A stretch of 64,000 nucleotides of DNA from Chrysolina oricalcia (lineage: Eukaryota > Arthropoda > Insecta > Coleoptera > Chrysomelidae): contig OX101810.2 of assembly GCA_944452925.2 (NCBI GenBank), forward strand, positions 31,165,788 through 31,229,787, read 5' to 3'. Positions 1-11,019 of the stretch are shown piece after piece. Made by a program: the position numbers and the translations under genes. Every line of letters begins with the position of its first letter. Position 1 is the first letter of the stretch. The notes under the pieces are model-generated. The model saw only the letters and a program-made list of their open reading frames with translations, did no database searches and was not told where the DNA came from.

Positions 1-198
1 CTAAGCATGTATGGACTATTTACAGTGTTGGCAGCGGGAAAATAATATTTATAGTAGTCCGTAGGTGTCGGCGTTGGGCTGCACAATTTTTTTCAATGTG
101 TCAAAAATACCATGCCTTTAGGGAATGAGAGCAAAACTGATGCTTTTCTCATGCTATACAGAGAGCCAAAGAATAGAGGAGATTATTTTCATACCAAT

Positions 199-1534
199 TC
201 AGTGTCTCAAGCTGTCCGCCATATTGAATTGAATGTGTAATTTTTTTCCTGCTGTCTTGGAATACGTCAAGGCTGATTTCACCCAATGGTAGAAAAAATT
301 GTCAAATTTCTCACTAGTCCATGTATGGTGCAAGTATGGCTGTCCGTCTTTATGACTCCTCTGGTTCATTTTGCTGAATATAAGTCCGCAATGGGTATTT
401 AAATGGCCCCGATAATGAATCAAATATGTCATAATTTTTTTTTCAAATTTGTTTTCATTATCGCCTCAACCTTCAATGTTATTAGAGACAATGTTGAATA
501 GAGTTATAAATCCACTGATTACCTGACAAATAACAACTAATTCTGTTGATTATGTTGATTTCTGTCAAAAATTCCACTAATATGCTGATATCACAATTGT
601 TATTCAAAATTTCGTTTGTAGTTATTGGGAATCCATATGTTTGACGCTGGTAGTTGTATTCTGGGCATTCGAGTGACATATGGTCGATCCTGAGGATAGA
701 TTGACATGTTACATAGATTGCTTCATCTTTTCGTTGCAGTATGTCTGTGTAAAAAATTGAGTTCAATTTTCATTAGTTAAACGATTGGATTGGTGGAGTA
801 CACTTGGGATAAAGCTGTTAATGCGCTGAGAGAATCTGTACCGATCACTGTTTTTGAAAAGTTAAAATTTTTTGCAAATTGCCAGGCTTTTAGGATGACA
901 GATAGTTCTCCAGTAAAAACAAAAGTAATCTTTGGAAATCTGTAGCAAGAGTCGAATGTCAACGTAATGCAAGCTGCTGCAGTCCCATCTTCTGTTATGG
1001 ACGCATCTACGTACTCTTGGATATACTTATAATAACCTTCGTTCATATATTGGAAGTTCTGTTTGTTTATGGTTCTGTTAGTTTCAGATTTCCTGAAGTG
1101 AGAAAGTGTAATGTTGTTCTCGGGTTAATTAAATGTACATGGTGAGGGTGTTGGTGTGTTCTTAGGGTTCGTTTCTAGAAACTATAATTTTATATCTGAT
1201 ATGTATTCATTTATTATTCTGTAAAAAGATGGGTCTTGTATTATTTTTTTCCTTATATTTGTTCGAACCGATTGGAGAAAACATTGTTGTATTCTGGGAT
1301 CTGCTGATTCGTGGAAATATCTGGAGCATGGCTGAGACTCAAATATTACCTCCTGCGACACTGTGAAGGATTCACAGCTTCATACAGAAGACTGACGATT
1401 CGGCTTGTACAGAATGCTCCTTCTGCATTTCTGATTGGCCCATTAGGAATGCCATCGAGTTCTCGTAGTAATTCAAATTTGATAGTATCATATCCTCGTA
1501 GATTCTCATCAGACAGGTGTAATCTGCTTCCCAA
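199..1534 (-). pseudogene. LINE fragment, connection region, RNase H and C-terminus
   Basis: Broken 3' half of a non-LTR retrotransposon of the group that carries RNase H (I/R1/Loa-like). Reading on the minus strand, 1534-1346 encodes the segment between reverse transcriptase and RNase H (EGAFCTSRIVSLL followed by RRR). Next, 1046-777 gives an RNase H domain with the acidic positions visible in VDASITEDG, FTGELSVILKA and IGTDSLSAL. Then 766-482 gives the usual C-terminal stretch (IDHMSLECPEYNYQR). The pieces lie in different frames with stops between them, so no working protein is made. The open stretch 432-199 may be more of the same element, but I do not recognise its sequence. The family assignment is from motifs; the exact clade is uncertain. 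Confidence 0.7.
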
Positions 1535-2129
1535 TTTTTGTTTGTCAGGGTTCAGCCCATTTTGACAAAATAATAGTAATAATAAAGGTTTTTATTAAAA
1601 GGAAATATTTTACAATTTACATTCTTGGAATTATATTTATAGCGAGATTCAGCACAGGTGCATGATATCAAATGATATCACGGACCTGCCTCTTCTTCCA
1701 CCTAACCGAAAAAAAATTTCACAGATGTGGCAGATTGTCAGCAATTTGATGACATATTTTCAGTCTCACAATAAGCAGAGGTAGAAATGTTATGAATATA
1801 AATACATTTATTAAAATATTAAATATTATTGAATATTGCTTAATCCTCATTGCTCATCAAGGATCATCATTTTCAGTGATTTCTTGAATGGAGCCAGAGG
1901 TTTATTCGTTATATCGTTGTATCAGTACGAAATGAGATTTTGTCATATAAGTATGGTGCAGTCTTGAATATTTTTAAAAAATACACGTTCTATGGTAATA
2001 CCTACGAGTTTCCATATTTATCTATTGAATTTTTTTCAAGGTATGACTGATATGTTCATATTTTCTAATAACGGAAATTTGTCTTCAACAGCTGTGTTGT
2101 AGTTTTTGTATTCTTTTTTGTCAAGAAAG
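1535..2129. other. No recognisable gene; decayed LINE flank
   Basis: I find no convincing coding sequence here. The AT-rich stretch near 1570-1605 may be the remnant of an A-rich tail on the minus strand. The segment 2040-2130 may be a very decayed continuation of the reverse transcriptase fragment that begins at 2130. Confidence 0.35.
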
Positions 2130-2500
2130 TTTAGGTAGGCACTGTAGATCACATTACAGTAATTCAACTAGGATGATACTATAATGTTTCACAGAGGAGA
2201 GCTTTTATAGAACTATGAAGTAAGTTTTCATTGAGCTTAACAGCCTGGGATCTCTCTACAAAATAAGACTTAATCATTTTCAAGGAATTATCATTAAGAC
2301 CACTTTAATGTAATAGGGAATTCATCAGAATATGATTTGTGGTGTCGAAATTCTTCGATAAATGTAAAAGTATCAGTATTGTTATTTTGTCCTTATCATA
2401 TGAGTGGAATATGTCATTTGTGATTTTAGGAAGTGCTGCATAATGTTTTGAGAGTTGTTTTTGTAGCTTTTTCTAAAAATTTAAACATGGTTGTTGATAT
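2130..2500 (-). pseudogene. Older LINE, reverse transcriptase palm fragment
   Basis: On the minus strand this encodes part of a reverse transcriptase: ITNDIFHSYDKDKITI, then LHLSKNFDTTNH, which corresponds to the widely conserved L-D-x-S-K-A-F-D-T-x-N-H palm motif, then SYFVERSQAV. The conserved first Asp is replaced by His (LHLSK), and stops and frame changes are present, so the piece is dead. It ends exactly where the (AATA)n tail of the next LINE begins. The 5' part of the same kind of domain reappears beyond that LINE at 6838-7197, so the two pieces were probably once contiguous. Confidence 0.65.
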
Positions 2501-2986
2501 ACTTATTTATTTATTTATTCAATCCCAAGAAACATTGAATGCTTATACAGGGACAACGAATATAAATATACATATGAAACAAAAAAAAAATAACAACAAT
2601 ATTAGTTATAGTTGATAGGTAACAATTAAATATAAATATATAAATATAATTATAATAGTTAAATCAGTATTGAGCAGAAATTGGCCAGAGACATTATACT
2701 ACTTCATCTTCAGTAGAAATGATAAACTTTTTTAATTCCTTTTTGAATTTTGTGAGGTAATTAATAGACCTTATTCGTTTCGGCATGCTATTATAAGCTA
2801 AAATACCGCGATAATATAATGAATTTTTGCCAAATTGAGTTTTGATTTGGATAGTTTTTAGGTTATCAGATTGTCTGGTTAGATGACTATGACCATCAGA
2901 AGCAACAACATAGGAGAGATTGGAATGTTTTTTTTTTATTTTTTGTTAAGTGAATAAACGTGCAAATTTTCATTCTGAATAATGAA

Positions 2987-5547
2987 TCAACATCTAGAAG
3001 ATTTCGGTTTGTATAATTTCGAAGTAGGTTTCAAGAAGGGCAATTTGAAAATACGTTTCATAATTTTATTCTGTAAGGTTTTCAATGGTTTCATAACTGA
3101 TTTTGTTGCAGTTCCCCAAATTGAAATTAAATACTGAAGCTTTGGATATATCAAACTGAAGTAAATATTTTTAAGTTGTTTTAGTGGAATATAAGACCTC
3201 AGTCTGTATAAAATGCCAATAATAGGAGATATTTTTTTCTCAGATCCAGAACATGCGTAGACCAAGAGAGAGTTTGATCAATGGTTAAACCTAGAAATTT
3301 TAAGTATTTTTTATATCGTATACAAGAATTATCTACAGTGAGGGGTTTAATCTGATTTTCTGGTAAAGATCTTTCAGAAATATGCATAAAGCAAGATTTT
3401 TCAAAATTTAAAGTTAACTTATTTTCTTTTAACCATGACGATGAATCAAAGTGAGGTCACCTTCCATTTGTTCGTTTATTTCTTGAGGACTTTTTCCATA
3501 ATAATACAGGGTAGTATCATCCGCGAATAATTTTAAATTGCCTTTCAAATTCAGACAAGATATCGAATTTATATAAATCAGGAACAAAGCCGGCCCAAGG
3601 ATAGACCCTTGAGGTTCCCCACAAGATATATCTCTCTTCGAGGAGGTTGTGCCTCCCATATAAATAAATTGCTCTCTTCCACTGAGGTAATTTCCAAATA
3701 AATCATAGACGTTGCCTCTGATGCCAATTTGTCTTAGTTTCACTAATAAAATATTATGATTAACAGTATCGAATGCTTTACGCAAATCCAGTGATAAGAT
3801 ACCGCTCAAAAAACCAGAATCTAATATCATCTGGATATTAGTGATTAGATCCACAGTGGCACACTCTGTATCACAAGATTCACGAAAGCCATACTGGTTA
3901 TCATACAGATAGTTCATTTTTGTCAAATAATTAAGTAACCTTTTATGCATAATTTTTTCAATAATCTTTGATAAAATAGGAAGAAGAGAAATAGGTCGAT
4001 AATTATTCATAAAACATTTCTTGCCACTTTTGAAAATTGGTAGAACTTTTGCAACTTTGCAATTTTTTGAAAATTTTCCAGATTCAAAACATAAGGTAAT
4101 CATTTTACTCAATAAATGAGCCAATTCTGATTTATCAAAGCCTGGTGCTTTTTTAACATCCAATCCATTGATAAGTTCTTCAACCTCTTGATAATTTGAT
4201 GGCTCCAGAAACATTGAATCAATAGGGGCATCTTCAGGAACATCAGGATACTGCATATTGTTATCAGAAACTATATTTAATGGGCTAACTCCAATATTGA
4301 TAAAATATTCATTTATGTTTTCACAGATATCCTTTGGATTCGTTATCTTAGTATCATCAATACTAATGTAATTTATTATAATTTCATCTTTTTCTGTTTT
4401 ATTGTAAAGTAGAGAGTTTATTGTTTTCCACATTGATTTAGGGGTCGTCTGAAAACTGGGTTTTATAGAATTCTTCTTATGGATTTTTTAACAAGTTTAT
4501 TGTAGTAAATATAATTTTTGGAGATAATAATGTCCTGTGGATGTTTTTTCTTTTTGAAAAAGTATTGATCTCTCAATTTAATCAGTGAAGCTATATTATT
4601 GTTGAACCAAAGTTTAGAAGATTTTGTAGTTTTGATATAATATATCGAGGAATTCTCTTGGAATATTTCAACAATTTTGTCATATAATTCATTAGGATCA
4701 GTAAATTCATGTCCACAATCACTCATTTTTATCAATTCCTTTTTCACTAATTCAGTATTCAGTTTAGTGAATGTTTTGTAGAAGTATCCTTTTCTGCTTC
4801 CTTGAGGAATAATTTCAACATCAGCAATTATCAATTTATGATCACTTATAGAAGTGTTTATCAAAGATAAATCAATAGGAAGATAGGAGTTCAATACAAT
4901 ACGATCTAGTAGTAATTTGGAATCATTGACCTCTCTTGTTGCACAGGTTTCCTTGCACAAATAGAAATGATTTGATGAATAGATATCTCCCAGTGAATTT
5001 GATTCCTTGTTATCTGAAAGCATATTTATATTGAAATCGCCAAGAAATATACAATGTTCTTTTTTTCCCGAGTATTTTTGAAGTTCTTCATCATTGAATT
5101 TCAGAAATATGTCAGTGTTATATTTCGGTGGTTATATAGGGCAGATAATATCAAATAGTATTTTTTTAAGCTAATAACAATGTATGACATATCTGTTTCA
5201 ACTTTTCCTAAGGTATCAAATTCAATACCTCGTTTCACAAAAACTCCAACGCCGCCACCTCGTTGCATTCGGCTAGCATATACAGATTCAAAATTCTCAA
5301 AATTATAAAATACTTCTTCTTCCTTATTGATCCAAGTTTCTGATATTACGAGTATATCTGGTTTGATATTATGAACAATAATGTCTATTTGCTCAAATTT
5401 ATTTTTTATGGATCTAGCATTCATGTAGAAAATCTTCAAGGTATTTGGAGCCAGTGAAGAATTGTAATTCAGTAATGATTCATATTCTCTAATTTTTATT
5501 TTACCTTTAGAATTCGTAGTTGATTTCTGATTGATATCGATTTTCAT
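2987..5547 (-). pseudogene. LINE ORF2: endonuclease and reverse transcriptase
   Basis: ORF2 nicks the target DNA and copies the element RNA at the nick. The AP endonuclease is in 5547-5101 (NARSIKNKFEQ, ILVISETWIN, GGVGVFVKRG) and continues at 5023-4463, where the catalytic SDHK motif stands. A stop at about 5100 splits the domain. Reverse transcriptase is in 4433-3429: NYRPISLLPILSKIIEKIM, LDLRKAFDTVNH, GEPQGSILGP, and the active site FADD near position 3530. The C-terminal region follows in other frames (3387-3199 with KYLKFLGLTID, and 3265-2987 with LIYPKLQYLISIWG). The catalytic residues are intact; the damage is stops and frameshifts between blocks. The start at 5547 is the first Met ahead of the endonuclease, directly after the ORF1 zinc-knuckle region. 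Confidence 0.85.
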
Positions 5548-5569
5548 AAAATTGATATACTCTACACAT

Positions 5570-6820
5570 TTTTTGATCTTGGGGTGAATGATTCACTTGA
5601 TAATCAGTTTTGTACACTGGATTTGAAAATAAACAATTTCCACATTTATTTTCATTCAAGGATATGGAGCAACTCTCCAAATTATGTTCACCCCCACAGT
5701 CATTTTTACGTTGATGATCAATATGATTGAAACGAAAACAATGGAAACATTGAGTTACAACATTTGCATCATAAACCTTGCAACTCTGCCAGAAAATGAA
5801 AAGTATTCCTCCATTTGATTCAATCGAGCACTTGTTTCTGCAAACAGTGTATAAGCATTAGATCTCTTTAAATACTTGATGTGATGGACAATGAACTCGT
5901 CGTCCTCTTGAAAAATAGAATTTTGATACCTGATAATTTCTTGTAATTTTTTTGGTTCCATATTTTTTTTCCAATTTTATTACTTTAATTGCTATTTTTG
6001 GATTTTTCTTTTTTTTAATGTCACATTTATATTGAGCACCTAATTTTCTTACTATTTAATTCATTAAAATAGTTTCTTCTTCTTTAATCTTGCATTTTAT
6101 TTCCATACCGCTATTCTTAATCGTCTTCACTGAGTTGATTTCAATTTTTAGATTTTGTAAATCAATTTTAACTTGGAGATCCGTTCTGGTTTTCGTAGGA
6201 GACTGGATATTTTTTGGTTGAAGAATTAAACCTGTGCTACATGCTTTACTGGAACTTTTTGGATTTTTCTAAACTGCAGCTGAATATGTTTGATCGCTAA
6301 CGTTATCAGAACAAGATAATTCTGCTTTTGTGAATTGCAAATTTTCACAGTTAACATTTTTTCTCAATTCATCATTATTTCTTTTGAGAAACATAACATT
6401 TTCTTCTAGAGTCTGAATAACTTTCTCCTTTTCCTGGATAATTGCATTTTTATCCATAATAATTTGTCTCAATAGATTGATTTCTTCCTGTACTTGAGCA
6501 ATGTATCTCCTACAATTATCTTCTTGTGTCTGAATAGAAGTCGAAGGCTTTTCAGTAGGACTATTTTGTGTATAATTTATTTGAGTAAATTCATACTTAT
6601 CACTACATTTAGATCCACCAGCTGCTTTTAGATCTTGGCTCGAAATATCAAAATGTTTCAGTACTTCTTGTAATTTATTATCAGTGGGGTATTTTGGTAA
6701 AAGATAACAATTCTCCTCTTCAGAGTCATTCGAAGAATACTGTTCCACATTTGAATTTTTTGCAAAACTTCCTGGACTATTTTTCAAATTTGTTGAAGTT
6801 TGACGTTTTTTACTTTTCAT
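5570..6820 (-). pseudogene. LINE ORF1: gag-like RNA-binding protein
   Basis: Upstream gag-like ORF of the same LINE, expected to coat the element RNA. 6820-6269 encodes a 183-residue hydrophilic N-terminus ending in a heptad-rich coiled coil (about residues 107-155, rich in Glu, Lys, Leu and Ile). After a stop, 6240-5962 in shifted frames and 5961-5755 (start MEPKKLQEIIRYQN, then IFQEDDEFIVHHIKYLKRSN) resemble the RNA-binding block of Jockey-type gag. The stretch 5755-5640 supplies Cys/His pairs (QCFHCFRFNHID) like gag zinc knuckles. At least two frame breaks make it non-functional. It ends just before ORF2 starts at 5547. Confidence 0.7.
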
Positions 6821-6837
6821 TTCCCATTGTCATTTCA

Positions 6838-7197
6838 TACTTTCTCAAATATTGAAGTGGAAACTGTAGGGATGGTAATATCTTCAATTTCAGGCCAGGG
6901 CAGCTATGTGTGGATTGCATACACACTTCCAGAAATGAATTATAACGTGATTTCAACGAGAAAATTTCACTTGAATGACGTGAATGACTTTAAGTTGATT
7001 GATGTCGTAATAATTTCTTTACGTATTATAGGTATGATATCATTCAAACTTTCAGGGTACTTGATTTCAGGTATTGGAATGATGTATTTCCATTTATCGG
7101 GAAATACTGAACGTAGAATGCTACAATTAATCAAGTGAGTTCGGGTCAACGGCAGTCGCGTGCGGGAAAGTATCACTTTCCGTATCACTTTCCGCAC
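6838..7197 (-). pseudogene. Older LINE, reverse transcriptase fingers fragment
   Basis: Minus-strand remnant of a second, older LINE. 7197-6967 includes SVFPDKWKYIIPIPEIKYP and ESLNDIIPI, matching the conserved block in which a phrase like W-K-x-A-x-I-x-P-I-x-K leads into N-D-x-R-P-I-S. Near 6900-6838 a second phrase, TIPTVSTSIFEKV, resembles the next block (P-I-S-x-L-P-x-x-S-K-I-F-E-K). These are the N-terminal blocks of the domain whose later blocks lie at 2130-2500, so the LINE at 2503-6830 appears to have landed inside it. Confidence 0.6.
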
Positions 7198-7942
7198 TTG
7201 TTATGAAAATAACTAGGTATATTTCAAGTATTGAGTTGCTCGTGGAGAAAGCATAGTCTGCTACTCGATGCTCTTGATTTCTGACGCTCTCTTTCGACTC
7301 GCGTTCGTAATCTTTTACTCGCATTGAACTTTCATTTGAACCTTATTACAGAATATACATTCAACCATCAATTTGATCTGTTACAGGGCACCTGGCACAT
7401 ACTACTTGGACACGAATAAAAAACCACCTTATGCAATGGGATGAGTAAAAAAGACAGTTGATGTAAAGCAAAAGGATATTATGCTAGTTTCCTAAAACGA
7501 TCAAAAATTCATGTTTTCATTCTTATAACTACTAAAAAGATATTATAGGAATAATATTTTGATGACCGACATCGTCAAATTCCCCGACAGGTATCATTGG
7601 AATGTTTTCCATAGAAAGTATCATGTACTTTTAGAAAAAAAAATACAATAAATAAATCACTGAACTGAAAATATTTTTAATTTCTCAAGCAAATAAAAGT
7701 AGAGAAAATAATATGATTTGTAATATACAATTTGATATCCTTCATATGACTATTCAATAACATAATCAAGATTTTTTCCAATCCCCGTATCCAGTCGATA
7801 TGATTTATGCTATTGTATGAAAGAAACTTTGACGCCATAACTTTGTTGAACATGCCAAAGTTATGATGTCTTGAAAATTGAAAATAAAAAAAAGTTTTCA
7901 GATACAACTTAAAAAAATTATATATATACGAAGTCACAACGC
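7198..7942. other. No gene seen
   Basis: AT-rich sequence with only short open stretches in several frames and no domain I recognise. Residues translated from 7324-7127 on the minus strand may be further decayed LINE sequence, but nothing in them is diagnostic. Confidence 0.3.
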
Positions 7943-8083
7943 TTGGGATTGCGTTTTGAAGTGAATAGCATCATGAATATCAACCTTATTGGTACGCATT
8001 TATCTTTTGCAGATGATACTGTATTCTACCCTACATCTGAAAGTGTCCAATACATTGAAAATAATCTGGAAAATATATTACAA
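7943..8083 (+). pseudogene. LINE reverse transcriptase active-site scrap
   Basis: A 141-bp plus-strand fragment that encodes VNSIMNINLIGTHLSFADDT and then VFYPTSESV. This is the palm motif of a LINE reverse transcriptase: the conserved Y-x-N sequence before the active site, and F-A-D-D itself. The frame is cut off at 8084 by the terminal inverted repeat of the next element. A short open phrase beyond 10076 could be its continuation, but the match is too weak to claim. Confidence 0.6.
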
Positions 8084-8159
8084 CAATCCCTAATAGCACA
8101 CCATGTCCCAGGGACGTCCCTATTTGATACATATCATGTCCGAATGTCCGGGACTTAAA

Positions 8160-8735
8160 ATCATTGTCCTTGGGACGTCCGATTCAGTGCATTTTCATGA
8201 ATTTTCCTAAAGGAATTCCTTTGGATGTCCCAATGATGTCTCAATCGGTACATCGTATAAAACGTCTCTGCGAGGACGTCTTTGGGATGTCCTGGGTCGG
8301 ATATATTTTGTTATGTTTCCTAGGACATCCATCGGACGTCCTTGTTAGTAAGTATTCTGGCATGTCTTTGAAAGGACGTCTTATGGTTGTCCTGGTACGG
8401 AAAATTCAGGAACATCCCACATGAATGAATATTGGACGTCCCAATTGGTTAATCTTAGAATATATCCCTGCGAGGACTTCCTTGGGGTGTCCTGGTTCGG
8501 ATATATTTTGTAGAATTTTCTAGGATATCGATTGGATATCCTGGTTGGCATGTATTTGGCATGTCTTCGAAAGGACTTCCTATGGTTGTCCTGGTATGGG
8601 GACATTCTGGAACGTCCTTGATAGATGTACATCGGACGTCCCAATCAGTGAATTTCAGAAAATGTCCCTGCGAGGACTTCCTTGGGATGTGCTGGATTGA
8701 ACATTTTTCGGAATGTTTCCTAGGTACATCCATCC
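8160..8735 (+). repeat. Left subterminal array, 200-bp period
   Basis: The phrase CGAGGAC(G/T)TC begins at 8271, 8471 and 8671, exactly 200 bp apart, with similar sequence around each. About 2.7 units are present, diverged by perhaps 15-20%. GGACGTCC-type palindromes occur several times per unit. The open frames here on both strands are by-products of the repeat and are not called as genes. Confidence 0.85.
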
Positions 8736-9361
8736 AAAGATGGAGGATGGAAGATCATAAAAATAAAACAAAATTCTAAAACAGTTTCAATAATCAGGCC
8801 TCCCTGTGTACCCAGTACCCGTGTAAACATTCCATCTAGTGGTTTTACAAAAAAGGTATAAAATGGATCGCATATTCACAATAGGGCAAAACATTATAGC
8901 GAAAACAACCCATCTGAAATAAAACCCTTTTCACTATCAATAAGGTCATCAGGGGCCATATTCTCGAGTTTATGCGTATGCCAATTCGATTCACTGTTTC
9001 ACAACAATGAAAATGAAAAATGTGTGTTTGTCTCTCTTGTTCGTATACGAATTGAAACCGATCAATTCCTCTATGTATGGATTCCGTGAATAAAGTTGTT
9101 TTCAGTGTTAAAATGAAGTGTTGACGAATTGACAGACAATTGTTGAGTATTTACCAGCTATGGCAGATTTTCTATCATATTTTTCGATTAGTTAGTTTAG
9201 TGACTGTTGTGGAAGTTATTTTGTGTTCATTCAGTATAGTTATATCTATAAATGAAAATAAAAGTTTTTTTCTAGTATTCAATAGTTATTACTAACCTAT
9301 TCAATACTGTTTCAAAAAGGTGATCCGTAAGTAGAGTTGTAGTTGTGTGTATCCTTTGAAC

Positions 9362-9487
9362 ATGTATAAACGAAAACGAAATATATCAAAACGCCAGCGC
9401 AATAGAATCGCTAATCGATTGTTAGAAACTTTAAATAGAGAAGTCTCGACTGATTCAGATGTATCTCATGTTTCCAAAACCGAATGA
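9362..9487 (+). CDS. Short basic ORF inside the TIR element
   Basis: A 41-codon ORF starting MYKRKRNISKRQRNRIANRL, with 9 Arg or Lys among the first 19 residues, followed by an acidic, Ser-rich end. It starts 37 bp after a run of AT-rich leader and stops at 9485-9487. Soon after, CTAGTAAGTAC at about 9511-9521 contains a good splice-donor sequence. The arrangement looks like the first coding exon of a transposase or accessory protein that survives in an internally deleted element. This is inference: I do not recognise the protein, and no later exon lies before the right array. Confidence 0.35.
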   Translation: MYKRKRNISKRQRNRIANRLLETLNREVSTDSDVSHVSKTE

Positions 9488-9599
9488 ATGACTCTGAGAG
9501 AGTGCAGAGCTTACCTAGTAAGTACATCTGGTTCCATCCAAATTGGTATCTCCAGTAATCTACAATATCATAACTTCAGTCCTGAAAGAGATATGTACG

Positions 9600-10039
9600 A
9601 ACAAACACATGTGATAATTCTGCACATCCTAAGGACGTCCCAGATGTACTTTCGATTGATGTAATTCGGGGACGTCCAATGAATATCCCAGGTGGATGTC
9701 TATTGAATATCCTTATAGAATGTTCAATTTTGGTGAGAAGTCGAAACATTGGTACTTCCCACGGATGTCCAATGGACGTCCTCGGTACCAATACTGCACG
9801 TCCTAAGGACGTACCAATATTGCATGACCTAAGGACGTCCCAGATGTACTGTCGATTGATGTAATTCGGGGACGTCCAATTAACATCCCAGGTGGATGTC
9901 CACTGGATATCCTTATTGAACGTCCAATTTTGGTGAGGAGTCGAGACATTGGTGCTTCCCACGGATGTCCAATGGACGTCCGCGGTACCAATTTTGCACG
10001 TCCCAAGGACGTCTCGAACGTCCTGAGAGGATGTCCCAT
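9600..10039 (+). repeat. Right subterminal array, 200-bp period
   Basis: CAGATGTACT begins at 9641 and 9841, GTAATTCGGG at 9661 and 9861, and GGTGGATGTC at 9691 and 9891: again exactly 200 bp. About 2.2 units. Within each unit GGACGTCC palindromes recur at irregular spacing. The two complete units are roughly 90% alike. The sequence differs from the left array in either orientation, apart from the shared GGACGTCC core. Confidence 0.85.
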
Positions 10040-10076
10040 GGATTACCATCGGACTTCATGGTGCTATTAGGGATTG

Positions 10077-10660
10077 GAATAAGGTTGAATGAGCCTAATT
10101 TGAATATTTCAGAAAATAACCATTTGAGTAATGATTAATATTAGATTTAAAATTAAAATTACTAACAGAACTATTGCTGATTTTGAGAAACATGAGTATA
10201 TAGATTTGATGATTGATCAAAAAATCAAATACTCCAATATTCCTCTCGATATTTTCTAAAGATTTGAATCAAATTTTCTTACTGAAACGATGTTCATAAA
10301 AGCAGTATAACACTATTCGAATGCTTTCTGTTATTTGTTGATTCAATTTGGAATTCACTGTCTTTCATCATGAATGTACATTTTACAACCTAATATTAAA
10401 ACTTGTTCTAACAAAGTTATTTCTTCAATACGTAAATGAAAACCTTCCTCAAGAAAAAGATTTGCTAACTGAAAATACCGTGAAAACTTGGTCCATTATA
10501 AAAAGCTAAAAACAACAAATTTTGACAGTCAATTTGTGCAACATTTGCAACAATGAAACAAGTGAAAATATTGTTACGGATTCAAAAATAAATAGTCATA
10601 TCTGCGCAAGGGGTGATTTCAACGCCCCCTAGCAGCAAAACTGTTTATTATTTTAGGTTG
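10077..10660 (+). other. Coding-like stretch, unidentified
   Basis: Between 10338 and 10510 the plus strand reads openly for about 55 codons (HHECTFYNLILKL, then LLTENTVKTWSIIKS) to a stop, and the next stretch has two close cysteine pairs (LCNICNN). It lies just outside the inverted-repeat element. I do not recognise the protein, and no start or full domain is visible. It could be an old transposase fragment. Nothing else stands out in the interval. Confidence 0.2.
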
Positions 10661-10799
10661 GCGCAACGGTACCATTGGTTGAGAATTACATGGACTACAT
10701 CATACCATATATTCAAAAAAATCCACAGGGACCCAAATTCTATAAAGAGTTTGCAGGGTCCTATCAATCTAAACTAAATCATTTATACGCGAGAAACAA

Positions 10800-11010
10800 A
10801 AATCAAATACAGAAAAATGTTTCTGCCATTTTGACGGTTAATTTGAGGTTATGTCAAAAAGTATTTTTATTTTTTTATTATCTACAACTCTTTCCTCGAA
10901 CATATTCCGCTAGAAGGTCACGTTTCACCGCAAATCACAAAACACCGTATTCAACCCCTAAACTCCCTCCCTATTTCACCATTTTGAGTATTATCGTGTT
11001 TAAATATTAT
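10800..11010 (+). repeat. Dispersed repeat family, copy 1
   Basis: This about 210-bp segment recurs at 18950-19160 in the same orientation and in part at 16800-17010 in the opposite orientation. Shared landmarks are a phrase like GCCATTTTGACGGTTAATTT, then GGTCACGTTTCACCGCAAA, then CTATTTCACCATTTTG. The copies are diverged by about 20%. No protein is encoded. The element type is unknown, and ends could not be set. Confidence 0.6.
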
Positions 11011-11019
11011 TTCTCCTAG

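Larger units (their letters stand above)
2503..6830 (-). mobile_element. Near full-length non-LTR retrotransposon (Jockey/CR1 group type)
   Basis: Minus-strand LINE with ORF1 (gag-like), ORF2 (AP endonuclease plus reverse transcriptase), a 3' UTR of about 480 bp (2986-2503) and a 3' end made of AATA repeats. These are seen on the plus strand as repeated TATT just above 2503. No RNase H domain follows the reverse transcriptase, which suits Jockey/CR1-type elements. Both ORFs carry frameshifts or stops, so the copy is inactive but not ancient. It interrupts an older LINE (2130-2500 and 6838-7197). I could not define a clear target-site duplication by eye. The length of about 4.3 kb is normal for the group. 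Confidence 0.8.
8084..10076. mobile_element. TIR element with two 200-bp-period GGACGTCC arrays
   Basis: The sequence CAATCCCTAATAGCAC at 8084-8099 recurs as its exact reverse complement at 10061-10076, so the 1,993 bp between form a discrete element with 16-bp terminal inverted repeats. Just inside each end lies a tandem array of 200-bp period rich in the palindrome GGACGTCC and variants. The 840-bp middle has no array and carries one short basic ORF (9362-9487). The layout is that of a non-autonomous DNA transposon with long subterminal repeats. I see no target-site duplication and cannot name the superfamily. No transposase catalytic domain is present. Confidence 0.65.

Noticed and set aside
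8164..8779. Overlapping open frames on both strands in the left GGACGTCC array
   Set aside because: They follow the 200-bp repeat unit and its palindromes, and have no recognisable domain; low-complexity repeats without stops give such frames by chance.
9576..10049. 157-codon minus-strand open frame in the right array
   Set aside because: The protein repeats with the 200-bp DNA unit and is a by-product of the array.
8084..10076. CRISPR-like array
   Set aside because: Repeats of 200 bp with no short repeat-spacer pattern, in a eukaryotic context; not CRISPR.
8076..10084. Target-site duplication of the 200-bp-array element
   Set aside because: Flanks at the left and right ends do not match for any length from 2 to 9 bp by eye.
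7943..10150. Continuity of the LINE scrap at 7943-8083 beyond the element at 10077
   Set aside because: A short phrase after 10077 is only loosely like the expected next block; not enough to claim that the element split a LINE.
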